DNA of 7,264 nt from Alphaproteobacteria bacterium UBA685 (GTDB taxonomy: Bacteria; Pseudomonadota; Alphaproteobacteria; Puniceispirillales; Puniceispirillaceae): contig DBMZ01000153.1 of the NCBI GenBank assembly GCA_002299005.1, positions 1 through 7,264 of the forward strand, given 5' to 3'. The notes below the pieces were generated by a model that was not told where the DNA came from, did no database searches, and saw nothing but the letters and a program-made list of their open reading frames with translations. Of the stretch, positions 1 through 5,855 are shown in pieces. Positions within the stretch are counted from its first letter, which is position 1. Each line of letters opens with the position of its first letter. Both the position numbers and the translations under genes were made by a program.

Positions 1-440
1 TCAACCGTGCTTGTTTGCAGGTTCAAGACCCCCTGCTCGCTAAAGCTGATACGGCTTTCAAGACCGTCTGTCGCAATCACATAATCTTCACCAAGCGCGG
101 CAAATGCCTCATCACGCACAGCGATGCCCTCATCATTGCGCAGGGCAAAAGACAGCGCTCTGTCACTGACATCAAGCTTTTTGAAACGAACGCGCTTTTC
201 ACGAAACTCAAGGCGCAGGGATTCAGCAATGCTTTCAAGACGTTCTGTTTGAACTGCCTCACTATCAACCTGCAACAGCAAGTGAGAGCCGCCTTGCAAA
301 TCAAGACCGAGATTAATGCTTTTGCCCGGCAAAAAGCCGCCTGTGTCGCGCCCACCAATCAAATTTGGTGCGGCATATACAAGGCCTGCCAAACAAACCA
401 AAGCAACGAGTGCTTTTTTCCAGCCTTCAAATTGCAACAT
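1..440 (-). CDS. secD: Protein translocase subunit SecD, N-terminal part (runs off left edge)
   Basis: SecD works with SecF in the inner membrane, where the pair uses proton flow to help SecYEG export proteins on the periplasmic side. The 146 visible residues begin with a short cytoplasmic stretch (MLQFEGWKK), one hydrophobic membrane segment (about residues 9-27), and then the family hallmark LGLDLQGGSHLLLQVD (44-59), which opens the first periplasmic domain. The remaining visible part is ordinary P1-domain sequence. The C-terminal membrane segments and most of the protein lie beyond position 1, so completeness cannot be judged. I chose the ATG at 438-440 because AAGGTGG lies 10 nt upstream (451-457) and residues from there resemble known SecD starts. 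An in-frame TTG three codons upstream is possible but less likely. It follows yajC by about 105 bp on the same strand, the usual yajC-secD(-secF) order, and probably shares the yajC promoter. Confidence 0.95.
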   Translation of the reverse strand, partial: MLQFEGWKKALVALVCLAGLVYAAPNLIGGRDTGGFLPGKSINLGLDLQGGSHLLLQVDSEAVQTERLESIAESLRLEFREKRVRFKKLDVSDRALSFALRNDEGIAVRDEAFAALGEDYVIATDGLESRISFSEQGVLNLQTSTV

Positions 441-510
441 TTCTATCAATCCACCTTAACAAGTCGTGCCAATAAAGAGGCCACATAGGGCGACCTCTTC
501 TTGAATTTAT

Positions 511-540
511 AAGGGCCCCTTTTGAGAGAGGCCCTTTTTT
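511..540 (+). terminator. Hairpin between yajC and secD with T-run on the plus strand
   Basis: A perfect 7-bp stem, AAGGGCC (511-517) with GGCCCTT (530-536), has a 12-nt loop and is followed on the plus strand by TTTT (537-540). Read on the plus strand it looks like a small intrinsic terminator. Read in the direction of yajC-secD it is a hairpin preceded by A residues and lacking a downstream U-run. No plus-strand gene is visible to its left or right, so its role is open: it could stop antisense transcription, or be an mRNA processing or stability element between yajC and secD. Confidence 0.4.
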
Positions 541-545
541 ACTGA

Positions 546-857
546 TTATTCGCCTTTTTTCTCGACGGATGCGATCATGCTGCGGACAACCTCAACCTTC
601 ACGTCTTTGGCGATTTCAACTTCGACATAGTCATTATCAGCAACAGCTTTCACAACCTTGCCACGAAGACCGCCTGATGTTGTGACCTTATCGCCTTTTG
701 CCGCGCTCATCACCAATTCACGATGCGCCTTCGCACGCTTTTGCTGTGGGCGAATCAAAAAGAAATAGAAGATCGCAAAGATAAGAACGAATGGCAAAAG
801 CTGGGCTGTCAATGACGCGCCACCGGCGGCTTGTGCATATGCGGGACTGATGAACAT
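546..857 (-). CDS. yajC: Sec translocase accessory protein YajC
   Basis: YajC is a small inner-membrane protein that associates with SecD-SecF and the SecYEG translocon. The 103-residue product has the family layout: a short N-terminus (MFISPAYAQA), one membrane helix (about residues 18-36, LTAQLLPFVLIFAIFYFFL), the hallmark IRPQQKR just after it, and a small basic/acidic cytoplasmic domain containing GDKVTTSGGLRGKV. The length is normal for the family. The reading frame stays open to a TTG at 896, but the ATG at 855-857 is preferred: it has GGAG 7 nt upstream (865-868), and the protein then begins with the MFISPAYAQA seen in alphaproteobacterial YajC. A sigma-70-like promoter lies about 80 bp upstream. 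secD follows on the same strand. Confidence 0.95.
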   Translation of the reverse strand: MFISPAYAQAAGGASLTAQLLPFVLIFAIFYFFLIRPQQKRAKAHRELVMSAAKGDKVTTSGGLRGKVVKAVADNDYVEVEIAKDVKVEVVRSMIASVEKKGE

Positions 858-864
858 CGGGATA

Positions 865-868
865 CTCC
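865..868 (-). promoter_or_regulatory. Ribosome binding site of yajC
   Basis: GGAG on the minus strand lies 7 nt before the ATG at 857. It settles the start of yajC in favour of this ATG over the longer in-frame TTG at 896. Confidence 0.7.
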
Positions 869-917
869 AAGTGTGAAAAGCCTTTTGATAAAACAAAGCG
901 AGGCTTTTAAGTGATTT

Positions 918-929
918 TGTTTATAAACA
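918..929. promoter_or_regulatory. Perfect 12-bp palindrome near the yajC transcription start
   Basis: TGTTTATAAACA is its own reverse complement over all 12 bases. It lies 8 bp downstream of the predicted -10 box of the yajC promoter, so it would overlap or sit beside the transcription start. That is a typical place for a repressor operator. No particular regulator can be named, and an AT-rich palindrome of this size may also arise by chance. Confidence 0.35.
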
Positions 930-936
930 GTGTCTC

Positions 937-965
937 ACAATAACTTGCCTGCCTAGGGGTTTCAA
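937..965 (-). promoter_or_regulatory. Predicted sigma-70-type promoter of yajC-secD
   Basis: On the minus strand, TTGAAA (960-965, five of six matches to the -35 consensus) and TATTGT (937-942, four of six matches to the -10 consensus) are separated by exactly 17 bp. Transcription would start near 930, giving a leader of roughly 70 nt before the yajC ATG. This is the best promoter match in the divergent region. Confidence 0.55.
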
Positions 966-974
966 CGTCAATTT

Positions 975-1015
975 AACGCTTTTCACGAATAAGCGTTGTT
1001 ATATGAAGCAACGCT
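975..1015. repeat. Three alternating AACGCT/AGCGTT half-sites
   Basis: Three short elements alternate in orientation: AACGCTT (975-981), AAGCGTTG (991-998) and CAACGCT (1009-1015). The first and second form a perfect 7-bp inverted repeat with a 9-nt spacer. The second and third form another perfect 7-bp inverted repeat with a 10-nt spacer. They lie 9 bp upstream of the yajC -35 box and also upstream of the ATPase gene on the other strand, a position suited to a shared operator. Neither predicted promoter transcribes the cluster, so a DNA-binding role fits better than an RNA switch. Confidence 0.4.
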
Positions 1016-1020
1016 CTGGC

Positions 1021-1062
1021 TTGTGCCTGTGTGAATAGTGATTATGATGATAAAGTTATAAT
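1021..1062 (+). promoter_or_regulatory. Possible promoter(s) of the DUF815 ATPase gene
   Basis: Two candidate -10 boxes precede the plus-strand gene. TATGAT (1043-1048) has a weak -35 TTGTGC (1021-1026) at 16-bp spacing. A perfect TATAAT (1057-1062) has no clear -35 at the right distance. Either would give a leader of about 50-70 nt. The region is AT-rich, so chance matches are likely, and I cannot choose between them. Confidence 0.3.
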
Positions 1063-1121
1063 AATGATGCCGCATGATGGCCGCAAATTTGTGTGAAGAT
1101 AACCAAAGGATAGCGTAGAAA

Positions 1122-1994
1122 ATGACGAAAACATTTGCCTCTGTGCCAGATACCACAGTCTTATTGACCCGTATTGCGGATGCGCTTGAGCGTCTTGCCC
1201 CGCCTGCCATTCATGACGCGCCCCTGCCCCCTGCAGAGGCCTATGTCTGGAACAGCCATTCAGGGCGCTGTGATGTCGTGGAACGCATTAGCCGCATGCC
1301 ACTTGGTGCATTGCGCGGGATTGATACGCAAATTGACCGCTTATTGGAAAACACACGCTCGTTTGCGCAGGGTCATATCGCCAATAATGCCCTCTTATGG
1401 GGCGCAAGAGGCACGGGCAAATCATCTGTGATTAAGGCTGTGCATGAAACATTACAAAAAGAAGGGCATAATCTGTCAATTGTTGAGATTGCCCGCGAAG
1501 ATATCGCCGATCTGCCTGTTTTGATGAATTATCTTGGCAAGCAAGAGGGTCGCTATGTTGTGTTCTGTGATGACCTTGCCTTTGAAGGCGCAGAATCAAG
1601 CTATAAAGCGCTAAAAGCCGCCCTTGAAGGGGGGCTTGCTGGGAAGCCAACGAATATCGTCTTCTATGCCTCGTCTAATCGCCGTCATTTAATGGCACGT
1701 CAGATGATTGATAATGAACGCTCTTCTGCTATTAACCCGTCCGAAGCGATAGAAGAGAAAATTTCACTGTCTGATCGCTTTGGTCTATGGATTGGCTTTC
1801 ATGCCATTGATCAAGACGGCTATTTGGCGATTATTGCGTCTTATATTACGCATTATAATCTGCCTGTCAGCGCCGATGAGGTGCGCCTTGAAGCACTTCA
1901 ATGGGCGATGGAACGCGGCCACCGTTCGGGGCGTACAGCCTTTCAATATATTATCCATTTAGCCGCCAAGCTAAATGTTAATATTGAATCATAA
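1122..1994 (+). CDS. DUF815-family AAA+ ATPase, function unknown
   Basis: This 290-residue protein belongs to the DUF815 (PF05673) family of stand-alone AAA+ ATPases, found across bacteria with no established cellular role. The ATPase core is intact: Walker A GARGTGKSS (94-102), Walker B VVFCDDLAFE (146-155), a sensor-1 type segment ASSNRRHL (183-190), the family hallmark LSDRFGLWIGF (216-226) and a sensor-2 type RSGRTAFQYI (268-277). There is no signal peptide or membrane segment, so it should be cytoplasmic. The N-terminal 70 residues are an alpha-helical lead domain with no motif I recognise. The start ATG has AAAGGA 11 nt upstream (1105-1110). It is the only plus-strand gene here. It is divergent from yajC and convergent with nlpD, and I recall similar placement in other alphaproteobacteria. 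A link to either neighbour is only inferred from that. Confidence 0.9.
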   Translation: MTKTFASVPDTTVLLTRIADALERLAPPAIHDAPLPPAEAYVWNSHSGRCDVVERISRMPLGALRGIDTQIDRLLENTRSFAQGHIANNALLWGARGTGKSSVIKAVHETLQKEGHNLSIVEIAREDIADLPVLMNYLGKQEGRYVVFCDDLAFEGAESSYKALKAALEGGLAGKPTNIVFYASSNRRHLMARQMIDNERSSAINPSEAIEEKISLSDRFGLWIGFHAIDQDGYLAIIASYITHYNLPVSADEVRLEALQWAMERGHRSGRTAFQYIIHLAAKLNVNIES

Positions 1995-2023
1995 GACTCT
2001 GAAATATTATGATTTTATAATAT
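1987..2023. repeat. Overlapping inverted repeats at the convergent gene ends
   Basis: AATCATAA (1987-1994) and TTATGATT (2007-2014) form a perfect 8-bp inverted repeat around a 12-nt loop. Each arm contains one of the two convergent stop codons: TAA of the ATPase gene at 1992-1994 and TAA of nlpD at 2007-2009. A second perfect repeat, ATATTAT (2004-2010) with ATAATAT (2017-2023), overlaps it. Only short, broken T-runs follow, and the stems are almost all A-T. It may be a weak shared terminator for the two genes; no better one is visible between them. Confidence 0.35.
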
Positions 2024-3008
2024 CGTGTGGGTTGATTGGCTGGCGTGACTGGCGGACTTCAAAATGCAATTGCGGGCTATCAACGCGGCCCGTATTACCA
2101 ACTGTGCCAAGCACTTGGCCGCGGCCCAAAACATCCCCTTCAGCGACAATGATTTCATCGAGATGCGCATAGGCGGTGATATAGCCGCCATCATGTTTTA
2201 CCAGCACCATCGTGCCAAATGATTTCAAATTACGCCCAATATAGGCAACAGTGCCTGGCGCTGATGCTTGCACATTTGTGCCACCGCTTGCGGCGATATT
2301 GACGCCGTCATTATGAACGCCTTTTGCCGCGGGGCCAAAATCTTTGATGATCTCGCCTTCAACAGGCCATGTAAAGCTATCGCTGGCGGTAAATGAAGGG
2401 GCGACGAAATTCTTGCGCGGTGCATTTGATTTAGGCACATCTACGATGGTGCTATTGGCTCTGGCAACACTTGTGCTTGCTTGGGGTGCGGGCTTTGCAA
2501 GGGTTGTGTTAACGCCCTTACCACCTTCTAGCACGGTGAAATCATGCGTATCAGGGATAAGAAGCGCTTGGCCCTCCACAAGCTGATAAGGCTCAGATAG
2601 GCCGTTTAACTCAGCGATATGATATTGGCTAACCGCATAGCGTTGCGAGATGCTAAAGATGCTATCTGTGATTTGCACAATATGCTCTCTTGGCGGGGTA
2701 ATGGTAAGCACCTGCCCCGCACGAATGCTAAAAGGTGGCGCAATATCATTATCAGCTATAAGAGATTGCGGTGTGACACCATAGCGTGTCGCAAGCACAT
2801 AAATCGTATCACCCGCCGCAACATTTATCTTCCGAGACACAGGAATAGCCACGCGCTGAATACGGCCTTTACCAATCTCAACAGGCGCCGGCGTCTCTCT
2901 TGTCAGCGATAATTTTGGCAATTCGATATCAGGGACGCTAAAATCAGGTGTCTGGCACCCTGTTAAGGTCGCCATGATGATCACAATAAACGCAGAGTTT
3001 CTAAGCAT
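2007..3008 (-). CDS. nlpD: NlpD-like lipoprotein: two LysM domains and a degenerate LytM (M23) domain
   Basis: The protein is predicted to be an envelope lipoprotein that binds peptidoglycan and activates cell-wall amidases during cell separation, as NlpD does for AmiC in E. coli. The 333 residues begin with a lipoprotein signal (hydrophobic 7-15, lipobox LTGC with Cys18). LysM repeats follow at about 60-105 and 108-152, then a low-complexity linker (160-205) and a LytM/M23 domain (212-330). In the LytM domain the metal-binding pattern HxGxD reads NDGVN (233-237), and the HxH motif reads QLH (313-315). Two of three zinc ligands and one catalytic His are therefore replaced, although His282 (YAHLD) and His315 remain. 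It is thus unlikely to be an active endopeptidase. The ATG overlaps the pcm stop (TAATG) and has GAAGGA 11 nt upstream. The surE-pcm-nlpD order supports the name. A generic 'M23 peptidase' label would be misleading about activity. Confidence 0.85.
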   Translation of the reverse strand: MLRNSAFIVIIMATLTGCQTPDFSVPDIELPKLSLTRETPAPVEIGKGRIQRVAIPVSRKINVAAGDTIYVLATRYGVTPQSLIADNDIAPPFSIRAGQVLTITPPREHIVQITDSIFSISQRYAVSQYHIAELNGLSEPYQLVEGQALLIPDTHDFTVLEGGKGVNTTLAKPAPQASTSVARANSTIVDVPKSNAPRKNFVAPSFTASDSFTWPVEGEIIKDFGPAAKGVHNDGVNIAASGGTNVQASAPGTVAYIGRNLKSFGTMVLVKHDGGYITAYAHLDEIIVAEGDVLGRGQVLGTVGNTGRVDSPQLHFEVRQSRQPINPHDIIKS

Positions 3009-3664
3009 TATAATGTGGTTCCTTCAAGCATGGGGACAAACCTTACATCCATTATGGTATCTTGCTCATAGCCTGTTGCAAGTTTTTTTATCCGCATTAA
3101 TTGCTCTTGGCCTGCTTTACCAATGGGGCCCACAAAAATGCCCCCTTCTTTTAGCTGGTCTAACAGATATGTTGGGACATCTTCGCTTTGGCAGGCGGTG
3201 ATAATACGGTCAAAGGGCGCCGCCTCTGGCCAGCCCTTACTGCCATCAGAATGACGCAAGGTGATATTGGTGATACGCAGGGATTTTATCCGCATTTCAG
3301 CATCGACAAACAGAGGCCGCAATCGTTCGGCTGAATAAACACGGCGCGCAAGATACGATAGAACACATGCCTGATACCCCGTGCCTGTGCCTATCTCTAG
3401 CACCCGGTTAGATGGCTGTATATCAAGCGCAACAAGCGAGGTCGCAATGACAAAAGGCTGGCTGATGGTCTGGCCAAAGGCAATTGGCAATGACGCGTTC
3501 TCATAGGCATGCGCGCGCAAGGCACGTGGCAAGAATTCCTCACGCGGCACACGCTCAATCGCGGCTAGGATGTTCGGTGACATAATCGCCTTGGCGCGCA
3601 ATTTCATAATCAATTGAGCCTTAGCGGCAATCAGATCATTATCTATCGGTGATGGCATACTCAT
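3008..3664 (-). CDS. pcm: Protein-L-isoaspartate O-methyltransferase
   Basis: This cytoplasmic enzyme uses S-adenosylmethionine to methylate isoaspartyl residues that form in ageing proteins, starting their repair to aspartate. The 218-residue product has the family features in order: VPREEFLP (39-46), the substrate-side motif GQTISQP (64-70), SAM-binding motif I VLEIGTGTGYQ (88-98), the acidic post-I position in YSAERL (Glu113), HSDGSKGW (138-145), and the C-terminal VRFVPMLEG (207-215). The segment after motif II reads TACQSEDVP (157-164), whereas E. coli has TAAPPEIP, a small deviation of unclear effect. The start ATG overlaps the surE stop as ATGA, and its stop overlaps the nlpD start as TAATG, so it is probably translated by coupling. 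A second in-frame ATG two codons on (M3) is possible; no strong ribosome binding site separates them. Confidence 0.95.
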   Translation of the reverse strand: MSMPSPIDNDLIAAKAQLIMKLRAKAIMSPNILAAIERVPREEFLPRALRAHAYENASLPIAFGQTISQPFVIATSLVALDIQPSNRVLEIGTGTGYQACVLSYLARRVYSAERLRPLFVDAEMRIKSLRITNITLRHSDGSKGWPEAAPFDRIITACQSEDVPTYLLDQLKEGGIFVGPIGKAGQEQLMRIKKLATGYEQDTIMDVRFVPMLEGTTL

Positions 3665-4416
3665 TGCGGGCCAGTATCCGCATCAAATAGCGGGTAATTT
3701 GCCAGCTGTGCCTTATCTGTTTGCACCATGGTCAACGGCGTCACGCTGACATAGCCATTTTGCAACGCATGCCTGTCAGAGCCTTCACGTGCCGCCTCTT
3801 TTATGCGCATTGGGCCGATACGGTAATGATGCGGTGTCTCGGTATTGTGAATGATATCACCTATCTTATGCTCATCTGTCGTGGTCGGCATGATGCCCTT
3901 TATGCGGCCTGTTGATAGCTTGGGAAAATTCACATTCAAGACTGTGCGCGGGGCTGGCAAATTTTCCATGATATAGCGCATGACCATTTCACCAGCTTCT
4001 TTTGTGGGGGCAAAATCTGATTCCAAATCACCGCCATCTTGGCTAAGGGCAATTGATGGGATGTTGTTAATAGCCCCTTCAAAAGCCGCGCCTATCGTGC
4101 CTGAATAGCCGATATCATCCGCCGCGTTCATGCCGTGATTGACGCCTGATAAAATCAAATCAGGCAAATTATCTCTCATAATCACATTCAAACCGAGCAT
4201 CACACAATCAGCCGGCGTCCCAGAACAAGTAAACCGCCCCTCACCTATATCCGTTAGGTGAATATCACGCTTTAAGCTCAAAGACCTGCCTGTGCCAGAA
4301 CGGTTATCGGACGGGGCAATGATGGTAATATCATTCGCAAAAGGACGTGCTAAATCCGCCAATAGCGACAAGCCATAAGCATCAATGCCATCATCATTTG
4401 TAATCAATATACGCAA
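3661..4416 (-). CDS. surE: 5'/3'-nucleotidase SurE
   Basis: SurE is a metal-dependent phosphatase that removes phosphate from nucleoside 5'- and 3'-monophosphates and is linked to survival in stationary phase. The 251-residue product shows the full set of family motifs: N-terminal MRILITNDDGI with the metal ligands Asp8 and Asp9, APSDNRSGTGRS (35-45) with Ser40, CSGTPADCV (64-72), and SGVNHGMNAADDIGYSGT (90-107) with Asn93 and Asn97. Length is normal. The start is a TTG (4414-4416): it gives exactly the conserved N-terminus, has AAAGGG 6 nt upstream, and no in-frame ATG exists before residue 73, inside the core. It lies 43 nt after serS, overlaps pcm by 4 nt (ATGA), and probably belongs to one transcript with them. 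Confidence 0.95.
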   Translation of the reverse strand: MRILITNDDGIDAYGLSLLADLARPFANDITIIAPSDNRSGTGRSLSLKRDIHLTDIGEGRFTCSGTPADCVMLGLNVIMRDNLPDLILSGVNHGMNAADDIGYSGTIGAAFEGAINNIPSIALSQDGGDLESDFAPTKEAGEMVMRYIMENLPAPRTVLNVNFPKLSTGRIKGIMPTTTDEHKIGDIIHNTETPHHYRIGPMRIKEAAREGSDRHALQNGYVSVTPLTMVQTDKAQLANYPLFDADTGPQ

Positions 4417-4422
4417 ATGTTG

Positions 4423-4428
4423 CCCTTT
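4423..4428 (-). promoter_or_regulatory. Ribosome binding site supporting the TTG start of surE
   Basis: AAAGGG on the minus strand lies 6 nt before the TTG at 4416. With the conserved protein start that follows, it supports a non-ATG initiation codon for surE. Confidence 0.6.
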
Positions 4429-4459
4429 TTGTTATGTCATTTACCAAAAATGGCAAATG

Positions 4460-5749
4460 CTAGCTGTTAAACGGCACGAGCTTGTCTGTCCCCATATAGC
4501 CATGCAAGGCTTCTGGAAGCAGGATTGTGCCATCTTCTTGTTGTCCATTTTCAAGCACAGCAATCATCGTGCGCCCAATGGCAAGACCTGACCCGTTCAA
4601 TGTGTGCAAGAATTCAGTGTCACCGCCTGCTTCGCGTCTCATACGGGCTTTCATGCGGCGTGCTTGGAACGGCCCACAATTTGAGCAAGAAGAGATTTCA
4701 CGATATTGGCCACGACCTTCATCTTGGCCCGGCAACCACACCTCAATGTCATAGGTTTGTTGGGCAGAAAAGCCTGTATCACCTGAACATAGCTTCATCA
4801 CACGGTAATGAAGGCCTAATTTTTGCAAAATCGCTTCTGCACAATTTGTCATCCGCTCAAGCTCATTGGCTGATTCTTCTGCGGCAACTACAGAGACCAT
4901 CTCAACTTTTGAGAATTGGTGTTGGCGGATCATGCCTCTTGTATCACGGCCGGCTGACCCTGCTTCGGCTCTAAAGCACGGCGTATAGGCTGTCATGCGC
5001 ACAGGCAAATCAGCCGCATCTGTGATGCTGTCAGCCAAAAGGTTTGTCAGTGGCACTTCGGCTGTTGGGATAAGCCATTTATCTTCCTCAACACGATAGA
5101 GATCATCGGCAAATTTCGGCAATTGGCCTGTGCCTGTCATAGTCGCACTATTCACAATCGCCGGCGGTAGCATTTCAGCATAACCAAATTCTTGCGTATG
5201 TGTATCAAGCATCAACGCCGCCAAGGCACGTTCAAGACGCGCCATTTGGCCTTTTAGGACAACAAAGCGTGCACCTGATAATTTTGCCGCTTTGGCAAAA
5301 TCCATTTGCCCCAGCCCTTCGCCAAGCGATACGTGATCTTGCGGGGTAAAATCATAGCTTGGCTTATCGCCAACCGTGCGAACAAGCTCGTTATCATCTT
5401 CATCATCACCTTGCGGCACAGATGCATCCAAGATATTTGGCAAACCCATAAGATGGTTATTTAATGCCTCAGCCAATTGTGCTTCTTGTGCTTCCATCTC
5501 TGGGGCTTTTGCTTTGATATCGGCAACCTCGGCAATCATAGACGAGGCATCTTCGCCCTTTGATTTCAACATACCAATTTGCTTTGAGGCTTCATTGCGA
5601 CGCGACTGCATGCTCTGCAAGTCCGTTTGCAAGGCACGCCTCTTGGCATCAATCGAAGAAATCTCTTCTGCAAGCGGCGCAAGGCCACGTCTTTTTAACG
5701 CTTCATCAAAGGCGTCAGGGAAATCGCGAATAAAACGAATATCATGCAT
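4460..5749 (-). CDS. serS: Seryl-tRNA synthetase
   Basis: This cytoplasmic class II enzyme attaches serine to tRNA-Ser (and to selenocysteine tRNA where present). The 429 residues are a normal length. Residues about 27-100 form the charged, helical N-terminal coiled-coil arm that grips the long variable arm of tRNA-Ser. The catalytic domain follows with the TAEVPL signature (229-234), motif 2 [14 protein letters not shown] (259-272) through QHQFSKVEM, the serine/ATP-pocket segment [16 protein letters not shown] (350-365), and motif 3 [17 protein letters not shown] (385-401). All look intact. The ATG at 5747-5749 is preceded by AGAGGG at 7-nt spacing. It lies 106 bp after tatC, in a leader with a TATAAT box, and 43 bp before surE, so it may be co-transcribed with tat, have its own promoter, or both. 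Confidence 0.98.
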   Translation of the reverse strand: MHDIRFIRDFPDAFDEALKRRGLAPLAEEISSIDAKRRALQTDLQSMQSRRNEASKQIGMLKSKGEDASSMIAEVADIKAKAPEMEAQEAQLAEALNNHLMGLPNILDASVPQGDDEDDNELVRTVGDKPSYDFTPQDHVSLGEGLGQMDFAKAAKLSGARFVVLKGQMARLERALAALMLDTHTQEFGYAEMLPPAIVNSATMTGTGQLPKFADDLYRVEEDKWLIPTAEVPLTNLLADSITDAADLPVRMTAYTPCFRAEAGSAGRDTRGMIRQHQFSKVEMVSVVAAEESANELERMTNCAEAILQKLGLHYRVMKLCSGDTGFSAQQTYDIEVWLPGQDEGRGQYREISSCSNCGPFQARRMKARMRREAGGDTEFLHTLNGSGLAIGRTMIAVLENGQQEDGTILLPEALHGYMGTDKLVPFNS

Positions 5750-5787
5750 ATTTATGCCCTCTGGGGAGACTACTTAAACTAATGACT

Positions 5788-5814
5788 ATTATAGAACAGC
5801 CAAATCATTTTGGC
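5788..5814 (-). promoter_or_regulatory. serS leader: perfect TATAAT box and adjacent small hairpin
   Basis: In the 106-bp gap between tatC and serS, the minus strand carries a perfect TATAAT (5788-5793), which would start transcription about 30 nt before the serS ATG. No good -35 box is present at 16-19 bp spacing. Just upstream, and overlapping the spacer, is a perfect 6-bp inverted repeat GCCAAA/TTTGGC with a 4-nt loop (5799-5814). It has no T-run, so it is not a good terminator. It could be an operator over a weak promoter or a chance repeat. Confidence 0.3.
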
Positions 5815-5855
5815 CTAACAAAACAAGTGATGGGATAGCGCGGCTTTATATCAGG

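Noticed and set aside
15..488. Plus-strand open frame of 157 codons opposite secD
   Set aside because: It lies antisense to the clearly recognised SecD N-terminus, has no recognisable domain, and extends only by chance into the gap before yajC.
858..896. Longer YajC starting at TTG 896
   Set aside because: The extra 13 residues do not resemble YajC, whereas the ATG at 857 has a well-spaced GGAG and gives the usual MFISPAYAQA start.
983..1210. Minus-strand open frame of 75 codons in the divergent region
   Set aside because: It overlaps the start of the ATPase gene and the candidate promoter region, and it has no recognisable features or good ribosome binding site.
4525..4974. Plus-strand open frames opposite serS (also 5376-5777)
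   Set aside because: They are antisense to conserved SerS catalytic and coiled-coil sequence and have no recognisable product.
5750..5855. T-box or other riboswitch upstream of serS
   Set aside because: The leader is too short and lacks a T-box-like bulge or antiterminator and a terminator. T-box control of serS is also not expected in alphaproteobacteria.
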